A stretch of 64,000 nucleotides of DNA, taken from NCBI GenBank assembly GCA_002914805.1, contig JXTB01000864.1, positions 18,269 to 82,268 of the forward strand. The letters run 5' to 3'. The translations under genes were made by a program, and so were the position numbers. The notes under the pieces are model-generated. The model did no database searches, had not been told where the DNA came from, and saw nothing but the letters and a program-made list of their open reading frames with translations. Below are positions 22,404 through 34,450 of the stretch, piece by piece. How positions within the stretch are numbered: the stretch's first letter is position 1; each line of letters starts with the position of its first letter. The stretch is from Parasponia andersonii. Its lineage: Eukaryota; Streptophyta; Magnoliopsida; Rosales; Cannabaceae.

Positions 22404-22669
22404 TTCAAGCTCTTTGCGCTTCCATTTTTGCTCTTTAGCTCTGATCTGTTCTTCGTTGCCTCTTTAAGAATGAATAGCTTCATTCAACTATTTAGTACTG
22501 TTTGTTTATATACAATTGTGATGAAATTATGAGCTTAGTTTCTTTTTAGTTGGAAATATGAACAATTAAAAAGAAATATTATATTTTGTTTATATTTCTT
22601 TTTAGTATGAAGAGCAATTCTTACGAAGGAAACGAAATCACAAATCGACAGCTATTAAAAGAAAGTTCT

Positions 22670-22830
22670 CACTACTAGAAAAATCATATTTTACGTCACT
22701 TTATATGTAATGTCTATTAGATACCACGTCTGATGCCAAAGTGATGTGTAGGTGACCGATATAGTAAGTGGAGAGTTTTCACATCGGCATCACTTTAAAA
22801 GTGACGTGATAATATATTCTAAGGAATTTT
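22670..22830 (+). mobile_element. CACTA-type terminus
   Basis: CACTACTAGAAAAATC matches the terminal inverted repeat type of plant CACTA (En/Spm) transposons. It is followed by subterminal motifs in both orientations: ACGTCACTTT, AAAGTGATGTG, ATCGGCATCACTTT and AAAGTGACGTG. No matching right end was found before the gypsy element at 23213, so this is a fragment or a decayed non-autonomous copy. Confidence 0.55.
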
Positions 22831-23207
22831 TTCAATTCAAATTTGTTAAACTCCCTGGATTTCATTTACATTGGAAGAAAAATACAAGCAGACAACACTA
22901 GAACTATATTATAAAGTCCTAAAAATTCCTACATCAAATACCTTTAGAAGTGTAAAATAAGATTTGCTACTAAAATACTAATAATTAGGTCTTGGAATCA
23001 ATACGAACTATATCAACCTATATTTATATGAAGTCATAAAATCTATAATACAAATGAGGAAATATGAATAAGCTTATCATATGAGATAATCCAAACCTCA
23101 GCAACCAATTTTCATGAACTGCATTTATGTTTTTCGTGTAGAAAGTGAGTCCATGAAATTATAAATTTAAAGAATAAGATTGTTAGAACATGAAACTTCT
23201 TTTTCTT

Positions 23208-23212
23208 GTTTT
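23208..23212. repeat. Target site duplication, left (GTTTT)
   Basis: GTTTT immediately precedes the 5' LTR and is repeated exactly at 31542-31546 after the 3' LTR, fixing both ends of the element. Confidence 0.85.
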
Positions 23213-25776
23213 TGTAAAACTTAGATTTTGGGAGGGTAATTTGGACATTTTACCAATTTTCCAGATTAAATTTTGGAAGGATTAATTTGTAAAAGTTTTG
23301 CACAGAAGGACTAAATTGCAATCTTTGGAGGACTAAATTGATAGAGATTTGAAATTTGGAGACTTATGTGTAATTTTTAAAAAATTGCACTGTCCCATTC
23401 AAAACAGGTCAAGTGGCCTATTCACTTATTTCTCTATCTTCTTCTCTCTCTCTCTCTCCTCGAAACACTCTCTCTCTCGGATCTCCCTCGGCCGAAGGAG
23501 GATCACCACCGCAACTCGCCACCCAGGCGTCGTCCGGCCACCAGACTGCGGGCGGAGCTCCTCCAGGCCGCCAAGAACTAACGTCGGCCAGCTGTAGGGT
23601 CACCGGAAGTACTACTATTGCCGGAGAAGAAAAAGTAGCCGTTTCGATTTTTTGGCCTCCAGCGAAGATTCTGGCATCCATTCCACCTCCAACTGGTCTC
23701 GTTGGATTCGTCTCGTCGCAAGGATCATCAAGGTATATATATCCCAATCCTATTTTGTCCGGATTGAAAGTTGCCATTTTTGGGTATTTTGAGTTTAAGT
23801 TTGACTTTTTGATCTAGCTGTTGGATTGTGTTTTTGTTGTCATTTTTGGATTGTACTCAGAAAATGGAGAAGTTTGATATATATTGCCTATGTTTGGTGA
23901 CTGGCACAGAAATCGAGTTCGGATAGTCGAGATTTGCCTCGATTTACGTGCCACCGGCCCGGTGTGGGCCCGGACTCGAATTGGACAATTTATATGTCTA
24001 ATCTAGCTATTTTGGGTACTAGGAATTCAGCGAAGAAGTCAATTTGTGGAATTGAATCTCCGTTGAGAAGTTAGTTTTCGCAAGAGGACGATCGAGGATT
24101 TGGAATTGGTTCCCGACCCTCCGGGTGATCGTCAACGACACCTTGAGGATTCAATAGTGTGGTATTGCTATTCGACCGAGGTAGGGATTCAATTACCTCT
24201 GTTTTAAATCGTTTTCGAATAAAACTTACTTTCTGCAATATATGAGAACAAATGTGATTTCTAGACTATTTNTGGTGACTGGCACAGAAATCGAGTTCGG
24301 ATAGTCGAGATTTGCCTCGATTTACGTGCCACCGGCCCGGTGTGGGCCCGGACTCGAATTGGACAATTTATATGTCTAATCTAGCTATTTTGGGTACTAG
24401 GAATTCAGCGAAGAAGTCAATTTGTGGAATTGAATCTCCGTTGAGAAGTTAGTTTTCGCAAGAGGACGATCGAGGATTTGGAATTGGTTCCCGACCCTCC
24501 GGGTGATCGTCAACGACACCTTGAGGATTCAATAGTGTGGTATTGCTATTCGACCGAGGTAGGGATTCAATTACCTCTGTTTTAAATCGTTTTCGAATAA
24601 AACTTACTTTCTGCAATATATGAGAACAAATGTGATTTCTAGACTATTTAAATATCTGTGATGGGAGTTAGTTACATGCGATCTACACTGTATTGCTCTG
24701 GGAATTTTCTGAGTGCAGGTTATTTTGGGTATATTAAAAATATGACTATTATGCTGCCCGTTTTTCTATAAAAACCTAGTATGCTGATTTTACTGAAAAA
24801 CAAGAGCATGATTATTTTCACACTTCAGTTCTGTATTGCACGTGTCAATCATACATGAGCACCGTATTAGCATTGTGGGTTTACAGTGTGGCGCTGCATA
24901 CCCCACTGTTGGTGAGAGTTTGTAAACTCGCGCCGGGTTTTATTACTTCTGATTACCTCTCTATTTGGCAGGCGTAGGCAATTGGGTTGTCCCTCCAGAT
25001 TTGGTAGGCGACACATAGGTGTCCCCTCTGGGTATGGGCTTAGGTATCAGGCAGGTTGTTAGGCGTACTTTAGGCATACTTAGTACCATTATCCTGGGTT
25101 TCCACAGATGAGAATATGAGAGCTCATGGGTATAGGTTGATTTGTGTTATGTGCATATGGATTGAATGATTTTGATTATACTGCTTTTATATATATGGAT
25201 TTCCGATTTGGATTATATATGTATGTATGTTTTGGACTAAACTAACCATGCAAGAATTTTCCATCACTAAAATGTTTTCGACTGGGTAATTGTTTTTCCT
25301 ACTAGGCATGTTATGCTCACCCCTTTACCTTCTTCCTCAGGTGGTATCCAGTGCGATCTCGGTGATCAAGAAGAGTAAGAGGTCATCTTGATTGCAGTTC
25401 GTCTCTTAGTAATGCTAGAAGCTTGTTGTCTTGGTGTTTGGTTTGTTTGGGCTTTGTAGTAGCATTGAACCAAGAGTTACTATTTTCTATTTTGTCTGTG
25501 AACCTATGTATGTTATTCTGGGATTTAAGTTTCATTGTGGATGACGATGTTGCTTGGAACTATATTTGATTTCACGTTTTTAAATAATTATTCAATCTAT
25601 GTTTAATGGTGTATACGAACTATGAGAGTGGTTCACGGGATGAAATTCCAATTATTTTATTTAAATAGACCGTTTTATAAAAACTAGAACTTTTGACACT
25701 TTTCAAATAAATTAAGGAATTTCCCACCTTTGTGAAATTCCACTTCTGCCACTAGCCTGGGTTTTGGGTCGTGATA
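23213..25776 (+). repeat. 5' LTR of Tekay-like gypsy element
   Basis: It runs from TGTAAAACTT to GGGTCGTGATA. About 2.56 kb as assembled, but 23895-24271 and 24273-24649 are the same 377 bp on either side of a lone N, so the true length is probably about 2.19 kb. A CT-rich stretch (23430-23480) followed by GC-richer sequence probably marks the transcribed leader. Compared with the 3' LTR it is the complete version. Confidence 0.9.
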
Positions 25777-25784
25777 GATGTTTT

Positions 25785-25796
25785 TGGTATCAGAGC
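25785..25796 (+). other. Primer binding site (initiator tRNA-Met)
   Basis: TGGTATCAGAGC lies eight bases after the 5' LTR and complements the 3' end of initiator tRNA-Met, as usual for chromovirus-type gypsy elements. Confidence 0.9.
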
Positions 25797-25910
25797 TTTG
25801 AGTTTAACTTCTCGGACGTATCACCATTAAACTAGGTTGAAGTTGTTTTTATGGCAAGCGTGGATCATTATCTCACTAACAGTTTGGCATATTGTTTCAG
25901 ACTAGTAAGG

Positions 25911-27040
25911 ATGCCTCCTAGAAGAGTTTCGAGGTACTAGCCGGGTGCCTAACCTCCTCATCCGGATTTTACTCATCTGATCGAGGCAATGTAGACTATC
26001 AGCCTCCAGCTCCAAGGGAACGACAGTTGGATCAGGCTGATCATCTCCAACGGTTCATGTGTCTTCAACCAGGGCAGTTTGATTGTAGATCAGAAGCTTT
26101 CATGATAATTACTTGGTTACGTGAGATGGAGAGACACTTTCGGGCCCTTGGTACTCCGGTTGAGTTTTGGGCTGAGTTTGCCGTTACCCGTTTGACGGGA
26201 AGTGCCATTCATTGGTGGGAGACAGTGGAATGGATACAAGATGTAGCGGGATTGACTTGGGAAGTCTTTGAATGGATTTTTAAGGCCCAGTATGCCAATG
26301 AGGATCAGCAAGATGAAGTTGTGAACTAGTTTGAGACGTTAATTCAAGGTAACAGAACGATGAATGAGTACCTGATAGAGTTTATTGAGTTGGCAAATGT
26401 TGCTCTTGGACCGGGTACGAGTGAGAATTACCGAGTTGCCAAGTTCAAGACTCGTCTGAATCGGAACATTTTCAACAAGATTGGTACTCAAACCTTCTAT
26501 ACTCTTTCTGAGATTGCAGTGGCTGCCCAGCAGAAAGAGGCCATCGAAGAAGGATTAGATTCCAGGACGAACCAGCGGAGAGGTAATGACAGACTAGCCA
26601 CTAGAAGGAACCAGGGGCAGTGGTCAGCCCAGGGTACTCCAAAGAGTGGGAGCTCAAACAGCCATGGTTCTTCAAAAGGTGGCAGAGGCAGTCTGTATGG
26701 AGGATGTTTTGTTTGTGGCCAGCCGGGTCATCGGAAGAGGGAGTGTCCCAACTGTCTACAGAAATCTCCTCTTTCTCAGGGAAGATGGTAGAGGAGCCAG
26801 TCCGGTTCTATTTCTTATCAGAACACTCAAGCAAGGCCACAACAGTCACAGGGTGCTTCGCAGGCTTTTACTTCCCCTCAACCTTACCAGCATCAGTACC
26901 GCCCTCAGGGTTTTCCTCAAAACTTTCAGGCTCCTCAGGCCTCAGGGAGTCAGGGTGGGCGTGGATATGGTAGTAGTGGTCCAGGATCCAGCAGTAGTCG
27001 TCCTGTTCAGGGAAGAGGCAACAAGAGGAAAGTGAAGGTG
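25911..27040 (+). pseudogene. Gypsy gag (degenerate)
   Basis: It starts at ATG 25911 (MPPRRVSR) and soon meets a stop. From 26027 it gives a Retrotrans_gag domain: REMERHFRALGTP, GSAIHWWETVEW and a YLIEFIELA segment. The zinc knuckle at about 26705-26750, CFVCGQPGHRKREC, keeps the CX2CX4HX4C spacing. A Gln/Ser/Gly-rich tail follows. Stops at 26327 and 26789 separate the domain blocks. Confidence 0.9.
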
Positions 27041-27119
27041 ATTTGCCAAACCTATGCTTTTACTGGGGCAGACGACACTCAGGATTGCACCGGTTGAGGT
27101 GTTGTTGACAGTATAATCC

Positions 27120-27640
27120 TTTTTTCACACTTTTGGGCATATGTTTTGTTTGATACTGATGCATCTCATTCATTCATATCCTTGTTGTTTGCTCAACTAA
27201 TGGGGTTGGAATTTTCTGATTTGGATTATGTATCGACGTTGGGTACACCTTTGGGAGGAGTAGCCGATGTGTCTAGTGTGTGTAAGTCTTATCAGGTTGT
27301 GGTTGGTGATAGGAAGTTGCTTACTGATTTGTTTGTGTCGCCGATGGGACAGTACGACGTGATACTTGGTATGGATTGATTGTCAAAGTATCGAGCCGTT
27401 ATGGACTGTCGGACGAAGTGGGTGACTCTTTTTCCTAGTGATGGATATCCTATTGTCTATCAGGCTGGGATGAGTTCGTTGAAGCCTAGTCCTGTTCTGA
27501 AAGCATGCATGGGTGGAAGAAAGAAACTCGAGTATTATGGGAACTTGTTTGCCATGGATGGCGAGCTAAGGACAGACGATCAAGACCTATGGATTCCGAT
27601 GATGTGTGAGTATTCGGAGGTGTTTCCTGAAGACTTACCA
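27120..27640 (+). pseudogene. Gypsy aspartic protease (degenerate)
   Basis: LFDTDASHSFIS stands where the active-site triad Asp-Thr-Gly is expected; here the Gly is Asp. The second half (YDVILGMD) is conserved but is followed by a stop at 27379. The next frame, from 27380, is the usual linker towards reverse transcriptase (FPEDLPELPLDREIEF). The changed triad and the stop both argue against activity. Confidence 0.88.
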
Positions 27641-27689
27641 GAGTTACCACTAGATAGGGAGATCGAGTTCTATATTGAACTAGTTCCTG

Positions 27690-28990
27690 GATCTCAGCCA
27701 GTTTCTATTCCATCCAGTTTCTATTCCAGCCTATTGCATGGCACCTGCTGAGATGGAAGAATTAAGAGAACAATTGGACGATTTGCTTTCCAAGGGCTTT
27801 ATTCGCAGTAGCACTTCTCCTTGGGGTGCTCCTGTTTTGTTTGTGAAGAAAGCTAATGGTTCATTGAGACTTTGTGTAGATTACCGAAAGTTGAATCAGT
27901 TGACAGTGAAGAACAAATATCCTTTACCAATGATAAATGAGTTGTTTAATTAACTCGGTGGTTTGAGGTTCTTCTCTAAGATCGATTTGAGATCTGGTTG
28001 TCATCAGTTGAAGATAAGAGAGGATGATATACGTAAGACAACATTCAGAAATTGATATGGTCACTTTGAGTTTCTGGTGATACCATTTGGTTTAACGAAT
28101 GCACCTGTAGCCTTTATGGATCTCATGAATTGGATTTTCAGGCCGTTTTTGGATCATTTTGTGGTTGTGTTCATATATGACGTCTTGGTGTCTTCCAAGA
28201 CTCGAGAAGAGCATGCCCAACATCTAGGGAAAATACTTAAAACCTTTTTGAGATCATCAGTTGTATGCCAAGAAATCGAAGTGTGACTTTTGGATATCAG
28301 AAGTGAAGTTCTTGGACCATGTGATTTCTCACAGATGTATTTTAGTTGATCCTGCTAAGATCGAAGCTATCTTGGAATGGGAAAGACCAAGAAATATGAC
28401 AGAGGTACGTAGTTTCCTTGGATTGGTAGGCTACTACTGTCGTTTTGTGCAAGATTTCTCAAGAATTACTTTGCCTTTGACGAAGTTGACCAGGAAGGAT
28501 GTTAAGTTTGTTTGGGATCATGAAAGTGAAGAAGCTTTTGTTAGGTTGAAGTAGAGTTTGACCACCGCACCAGTTCTTACTGTTCTTGACAGTAACGAGC
28601 CTTATGTGATATATACCGATGCTTCAAAGACGAGTTTGGGATGTGTCTTGATGCAGAATGGTCGAGTTATAGCTTATGCTTCTCATCAGTTGAAGCCACA
28701 TGAAAGGAACTATCCCACCCATGATCTGGAGCTTGCAGCAGTGATCTTTGCCTTGAAGATTTGGTGATGTTACTTGTATAGTGTGAAGTTCGACATATTC
28801 TCCGATCATAAGAGTTTGAAGTATCTCTTTACTCAGAAGGATCTGAACTTGAGACAGCAAAGATGAGTTGAGTATATGGAAAATTATGACTTCGAACTAC
28901 ATTATCATCCTGGTAAGGCCAATGTTGTAGCTGATGCACTGAATAGGAAGCCTTGTGGTGCACTAGCTGCACTGGTATTTGAAGATTGGA
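27690..28990 (+). pseudogene. Gypsy reverse transcriptase-RNase H (degenerate)
   Basis: Conserved blocks in order: [60 protein letters not shown], then FIYDVLVSS at the polymerase active site, where the first of the paired aspartates is Tyr. After the thumb ([20 protein letters not shown]) comes RNase [14 protein letters not shown] and LTYPTHDLE-like text (reads [19 protein letters not shown]), ending HPGKANVVADALNRK. Stops at 27952, 28056, 28286, 28554 and 28767 break the frame, and there is a frame change near 27730. Confidence 0.93.
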
Positions 28991-29109
28991 GGAACTCGGT
29001 TACGATTGATGACTACAACTTGTAGTAATTCGAGAATGAAGGGGTTGCTTGCTTGAGCAATATTATGATTTCACCATCACTTCTCTAGACTATCCAACAG
29101 AGTCAGTGG

Positions 29110-30520
29110 CAAGACATGGAGTTGAGGACAATCTGGAACGGATTTCAGAATGGTGAACAGTCAGTTGGTTGGAGCACTAACAGAGAAGGGTTTTTGCTTT
29201 TCAATAGGAAGTTGGCTGTAGCTGATGATCCTAATCTTCGAGAAACCATTCTAACTGAGGCTCACAAATCAAGGTTCGCAGTACATCCGGGTAGTACCAA
29301 GATGTACTGGGACTTGAAGCGGCAGTATTGGTGGAAAGGAATGAAGAAGGAGGTAGCTACCTTTGTGGCTAAGTATTTGACTTGTCAATGAGTCAAGGCT
29401 GAACACCAGAGGCTAGCTAGATTACTTTAGCCGTTGCCAATTCCAGAATGGAAGTGGGACAAGATCACGATGGACTTCGTGACCTGTTTGCCAAAGACCT
29501 TGAGAAAGAATGATGCAGTTTGGATGATAATCGATCGGTTGATAAAGAGTGCTCACTTTATACCGATCCGGATGGACTACTCATTTACTAAGCTCAGTAG
29601 ACTGTATATGGAGAACATCATACGCTTACATGGTGTGCCTTCAAGCATAGTCTTCGACAGAGATCCAAGATTCACTTCTAAGTCTTAGAGAGCTTGCAGA
29701 AAGCGTTTGGTATACAGTTGGATATCAGTACAGCTCACCATCCTGAGACAGACAGTCAGTCTGAAAGGACCATTCAGATTCTTGAGGACATGCTACGTTG
29801 TTGCATACTGAACTTTGGTGGGAATTGGGATGATCATCTTCCTTTGGTGGAATTTGCTTATAATAACAATTACCAGACCAGTGTGGGTGTGGCTCCATAT
29901 ACAGTGTTATATGGAAGGCCGTGTAGATCGCCTTTGTGTTGGGTGGAACCCGAAGAGCGTGTTACTCTTAGACCTGAGTTGATTGAAGAGACTACTAAGA
30001 AGATCAAGGGTATCCAAGAGAGACTCAAAGAAATTCAGAGTCATCAGAAGAGTTATGCTGACCCGAAGAGGCGTGAGGTAGAGTTCGATACTGGTAATTC
30101 CGTATTCTTAAAAGTGACTCCAAGGCGAGGAGTGACAAGATTTGGGGTTAAGGGTAAGTTTGCTCCAAAGTATATTGGTCTCTTTGAGATCACTGAGAGA
30201 ATTGGACCAGTGGTGTATCACTTATATCTGCCTGCATAATTGGGTCACGTGCATAATGTGTTTCACTTGTCGATGTTGAAGAAGTACACGCCAGACCCAT
30301 CTCATATTGTTCAGTACGTACATGTACCGATCCAAGAAGATGTGTCCTATGAAGAGCAACTGTTCGTTTGTTGGCTAGAGAGTTAAAGGTGCTTCGCAAC
30401 ATAGAGATTCCACTTGTCAAGTTGCTTTGAGAATATCACAAAGAAGACGAGGCTACTTGGGAACTCGAGACGGAGATGTACGAGAAGTACCCTCATTTGT
30501 TTGACCTTCAGTCAGAAGTT
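29110..30520 (+). pseudogene. Gypsy integrase and C-terminal region (degenerate)
   Basis: An H2C2-type zinc region (EAHKSRFAVHPGSTKMY, then LTCQ) precedes the rve core with its three acidic positions preserved in TMDFVTCLP, FDRDPRF and SQSERTIQ. The C-terminal part contains YHLYLPA, then HNVFHLSMLKKYTPDPSH and a region ending PHLFDLQ. This tail is characteristic of the Tekay/Del chromovirus lineage. Stops at 29391, 29430, 29688 and 30239 prevent expression as one protein. Confidence 0.92.
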
Positions 30521-30574
30521 GTATTGTGATATAAACCTTGACTTGTACTTTGAATTTCGCGACGAAATTCTTTT

Positions 30575-30587
30575 AAGGAGGGGAGAA
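30575..30587 (+). other. Gypsy polypurine tract
   Basis: AAGGAGGGGAGAA ends directly at the TG that starts the 3' LTR. Confidence 0.88.
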
Positions 30588-31541
30588 TGTAAAAACCCAG
30601 ATTTTGGGAGGGTAATTTGGACATGTTGCCAATTTTCCAGATTAAATTTTGGAGGATTAATTTGCAAAAGTTTTGTGCAGAATGACTAAATTGCAATCTT
30701 TGGAGGACTGAATTGATAGAGATTTGAAATTTGGGGACTTATGTGCAATTTTTCAAAAATTGCACTGCCCCATACAAAACAGGCCACATGGCCTGTTCAC
30801 TCATTTCTCTCTCTTCTTCTCTCTCTCTCCCCAAAACTCTCTCTATCTCTCTCGGATCTCCCTCGGCCGAAGGAGGATCACCGCCGTAACTTGCCTCTCG
30901 GGTGTCATTCGGCCACCAGATCACGGGTGGAGCTCCCCAGGCCACCACAAACTAGCACTAGCCAGCTACAAGGTCACTGGAGGTGCTACCGTCACTAGAG
31001 AAGAGAAAGTAGTCGTTTCGGTTTTTTGGCCGCCGGCAAAGATTCCAGCGTCCATTCGACCTCCAACCAGTCCCGTTAGATTCATCTCGTCGCAAGGATC
31101 ATCAAAATATATATATCTCAACCCCATTTTGCACGGATTAAAAGTTGTCATCTTGATTGCAGTTCGTCTCTTGGTAATGCTAGAAGCTTGTCGTCTTTGT
31201 GTTTGGTTTATTTGGGCTTTGTAGTAGCATTGAACCAAGATTTACTGCTTTCTATTTTGTCTGTGAACCTATGTATGTCATTCTAGGATTTGAGTTTCGT
31301 TGTGGATGATGATGTTGCTTGGAATTATATTTGATTTCGTGTTTTTAAATAATTATTCGATCTATGTTTAATGATATATACGAACTATGGGAGTGGTTTA
31401 CGGGATGAAATTTCAATTATTTTATTTAAATAGACCATTTTATAAAAACTAGAACTTTTGACACTTTTCAAATAAATCAAAGAATTTCCCACCTTTGTGA
31501 AATTCCCCTTCTGCCACTGGCCTGGGTTTTAGGTCGTGACA
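30588..31541 (+). repeat. 3' LTR with large internal deletion
   Basis: It runs from TGTAAAAACCCAG to GGTCGTGACA, 954 bp. It matches the first ~565 bp and the last ~390 bp of the 5' LTR, but lacks the roughly 1.6 kb between about 23775 and 25385 of that copy. The joint reads AAAGTTGTCATCTTGATTGC, with a short stretch shared by both sides, suggesting a microhomology-mediated deletion. Confidence 0.9.
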
Positions 31542-31546
31542 GTTTT

Positions 31547-32240
31547 GAAATGTGGTAGATTATGTATATATACCCTTATACTGAGAAATACCCAAACATT
31601 AGCATGTTCGATAATTTTACTCGTATATTTACATACGAAGAAGCAATATTCTACATTTAATGGTTGCTTAGGATACTACATAAGAATAGAGATAGTATAT
31701 ATATCATGTTAAAAAGAGAATCTATAAACAAATATGAGACAACTGTATTATTTTTATCTTGGGATGCTTATAAATTTGGCCATTAGGTTTATATGATCTT
31801 AATCCTTTATCTTCATTATACATTCAGAATGGCCTTTCGACTGATACACATGAATTAGAATACATATATTACTGTTAGTTTATTATTTAACGATAGTTAA
31901 AGTAATTAACTATCCAAAAAATACTTACTCTATCAATGTGAGGCCAATTTCGTCACGAATGTCCAAAGTCAAAGGATTTAGAAACCAAACATATTCATTT
32001 GGGAGGTAAATGAGAAGTAGCATCTAATGCTCCCTAATCAATCCATCAATAACAAATGTCATAAATAAGTTACCTATCACTAAGAAATTTATTGTTATTA
32101 GGTAAGTTATTAATCTTACGCATGATTCCGTGGAGCAACTAATATTTACCTATCATTTTGCATTTCTCACATCCTATTTGCCAAATTCTTAGCACGACTC
32201 TCACGTGTGCTACCCTATGTAACGATATTACCAGGATCCA

Positions 32241-32275
<35 letters not shown>

Positions 32276-32427
32276 NTATTGTTATTAGGTAAGTTATTAA
32301 TCTTACGCATGATTCCGTGGAGCAACTAATATTTACCTATCATTTTGCATTTCTCACATCCTATTTGCCAAATTCTTAGCACGACTCTCACGTGTGCTAC
32401 CCTATGTAACGATATTACCAGGATCCA

Positions 32428-32468
<41 letters not shown>

Positions 32469-33050
32469 ATGGCCAAGTTATACAATAATACGTTATATTC
32501 TCCTACAATAGTATATATACATAATATAAGAAGATGAGGTATAAAGTAGTGGATTATGAGCACACTAATTTAAAGTATTACTTTGTATACAATATTATAG
32601 GAATGGTCCTGACCATCTTTAATTTGAAAAATTATAGAATATCATCCTTGAATAAAGGTAATCTAAAAGCTTCCCCAAAAATGTCACTAGGAAAGGGAAC
32701 ATGAATCAAATGATCTTCCTCTCAAGCTTTAATAGTCCTTAGAAGTAGTCTGACTGAAATTTGGTTCTCATAATGTCCTGCTTATGTTTATATAAGAGGT
32801 AATTCTTTATTTTTAGGTAGTGGATGTGGTTCTCTTATGTTAGAGTAGTTTGTAGTTGGGAAGTTAGAGCTTGTTTTAGTTGTTTCTTATTTCTTTTAGC
32901 AACAACCTACATTAGAAAAATAGTAGAAGTGAGAGTAAAATGAGAGATTTTAGGGAAGCAACATGTGATCAAATCATATACAATAAAACTGAAATGCAAA
33001 GGTAGGTAGAATCTTACTTGATCTATATAAACAATGATGAGAGATTTTGG
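31547..33050. other. Intergenic sequence with an assembly duplication
   Basis: No gene seen. It contains (TA)n runs and a duplicated ~187-bp block around a lone N at 32276 (described separately). The left end of the neighbouring CACTA element should lie in this stretch, but no convincing terminal repeat was found. Confidence 0.5.
32090..32466. repeat. Duplicated block around an N, ending in (TA)n
   Basis: TATTGTTATTAGGTAAG begins copies at 32090 and at 32277, one base after an N at 32276. The copies look identical apart from the length of the closing TA run. This pattern is best explained as two contig ends that overlap but were not merged. Confidence 0.85.
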
Positions 33051-34450
33051 CCAAACAACATGTGATCCTAGTGCTAAACTAACATTTGTTATGTCAAGGT
33101 TATCCGGATTTGGAATTAGAAGAGCGACACATTGGGTAAGTGCTATTTCTATCGATACACAATAGTTATTTGCACCAATTTATCTCCCATGAAGAAGTGT
33201 CCCATCTAGTGAGCCTTGTACATGTCCAATTGCAACAACATTATCAAAAGATCCCAATGCAAGCTTGCAAGGTTAGTTCTGAGAAATACATATTGAAATA
33301 TGAGTCTTGTATAAAAGAGTAAGAATGAATGATGTACATATGAAATGACTTACCTTCTTACCTTGTGTTGGCATCCTCGTATAAGTAACTACATTAACAT
33401 TAAGGAACTTATGTAGTTGAATATGGAATGGTACTGAACGTAGAGTTGTATTAGAACCACCAACTCCACTTTGTTGTCCCACACGAAGCTCATCTATTTT
33501 TGCTTGAAATTTGTCTCATTGTTCCTGTAACATTTTTTCCATCTTCTCTTCTTATTCTGCTTACCATTTTCTTAAATTGAATTGTACTTTTCTTATTGAA
33601 GGAGGAGTATGAAAATATTGTGACTAAGTGACATGTTTGTCTATTTATTACACACATCCAGATTTTTTAGGACTGCCTAAAGCCATAGTTAAAATATCAT
33701 TACTCCCATCAATATGAATCTTATCATCTTGGTACTGCTGAGTGTAATGTTGTTACAAAACAATTATATAACATATTTTCAAGTTATCATAATCAAATCA
33801 TTTCTCAATAAAACAATGATATAGATAGAATCAGGTGAAAACTTATACTTTATCCACGACCACTTTGACATTTTTAAAATACTCTCTTTTCTTAGAAAAG
33901 TGTGCTTATGACCAAAAATCCCCTCTATCATACTCAAGTTCACCCTTTTTTTTGTATAATTTTTTTCCTTTAAGGCAATATAAACTCCACGAGACAAATA
34001 ATGTGAGTAAATACTTTTAGCTCTTCATTCTTGTTGAAAAATAATGTGAGTAAATACTTTTAGTCCTTCATTCTTGTTGAAGTTTCTTTAGTTGCATCCA
34101 TTCTTTAGATAGTCTACTATTCACAATTTCTGTCCAAACTTGACCATCTATCCATTCAATATATACTGAAGGATGAGCTTTAATAACTCTAACTAAGTAT
34201 TTTTAAACTAGTAAATCAACTCTGATGTTATGAAAGTCTTAAAATCTCTCTGTATTTTAACACAACTAGACATGATATGCTTTTTACTTTCTTTTGGTAC
34301 TATAAATATATCCTGTAATAATGAACAAATATTAATGTTAGAACTAACTAAAATATCGCATAACGTAACAAAAATATAGACAAATTTATGGATCTTATCA
34401 AGATTCATTCCCAAATTATATCCTTAATTTCAATGGGGACATGAGGCCAA
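33050..34450 (-). pseudogene. CACTA second coding region (degenerate)
   Basis: The minus strand gives VIKAHPSVYIEWIDGQVW and LSKEWMQLKKLQQ (34050-34190), a coiled-coil-like QEQ.DKFQAKIDELR near 33500, and a terminal segment SFDNVVAIGHVQG, GTLLHGR, ALLIPNPDNLDITNV (33070-33260). The last resembles the small C-terminal domain (DUF8039-like) found in plant CACTA-encoded proteins. Stops are frequent. The position downstream of the TNP2 transposase fits the known arrangement of these elements. Confidence 0.6.

Larger units (their letters stand above)
23213..31541 (+). mobile_element. Full-length inactive Ty3/gypsy element (Tekay/Del-like)
   Basis: All parts are present in gypsy order (LTR, tRNA-Met site, gag, protease, reverse transcriptase, RNase H, integrase, polypurine tract, LTR), with perfect GTTTT target duplications. 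The protein tail and long LTRs point to the Tekay/Del chromovirus lineage. Stops, a mutated protease triad, a mutated polymerase active site and a deleted 3' LTR make it immobile. Confidence 0.93.

Noticed and set aside
23349-23817. Open frames in the 5' LTR leader (also 30724-31224)
   Set aside because: Both LTRs contain them in the GC-richer transcribed leader, with no domain and different frames preferred; they are part of the LTR rather than genes.
26117-26311. Minus-strand frame over gag
   Set aside because: It is antisense to a clear Retrotrans_gag domain.
32563-32580. CACTAATTTAAAG as the left end of the 33-39 kb CACTA element
   Set aside because: It shares only the first bases with the right terminus and lacks matching flanking bases or subterminal repeats.
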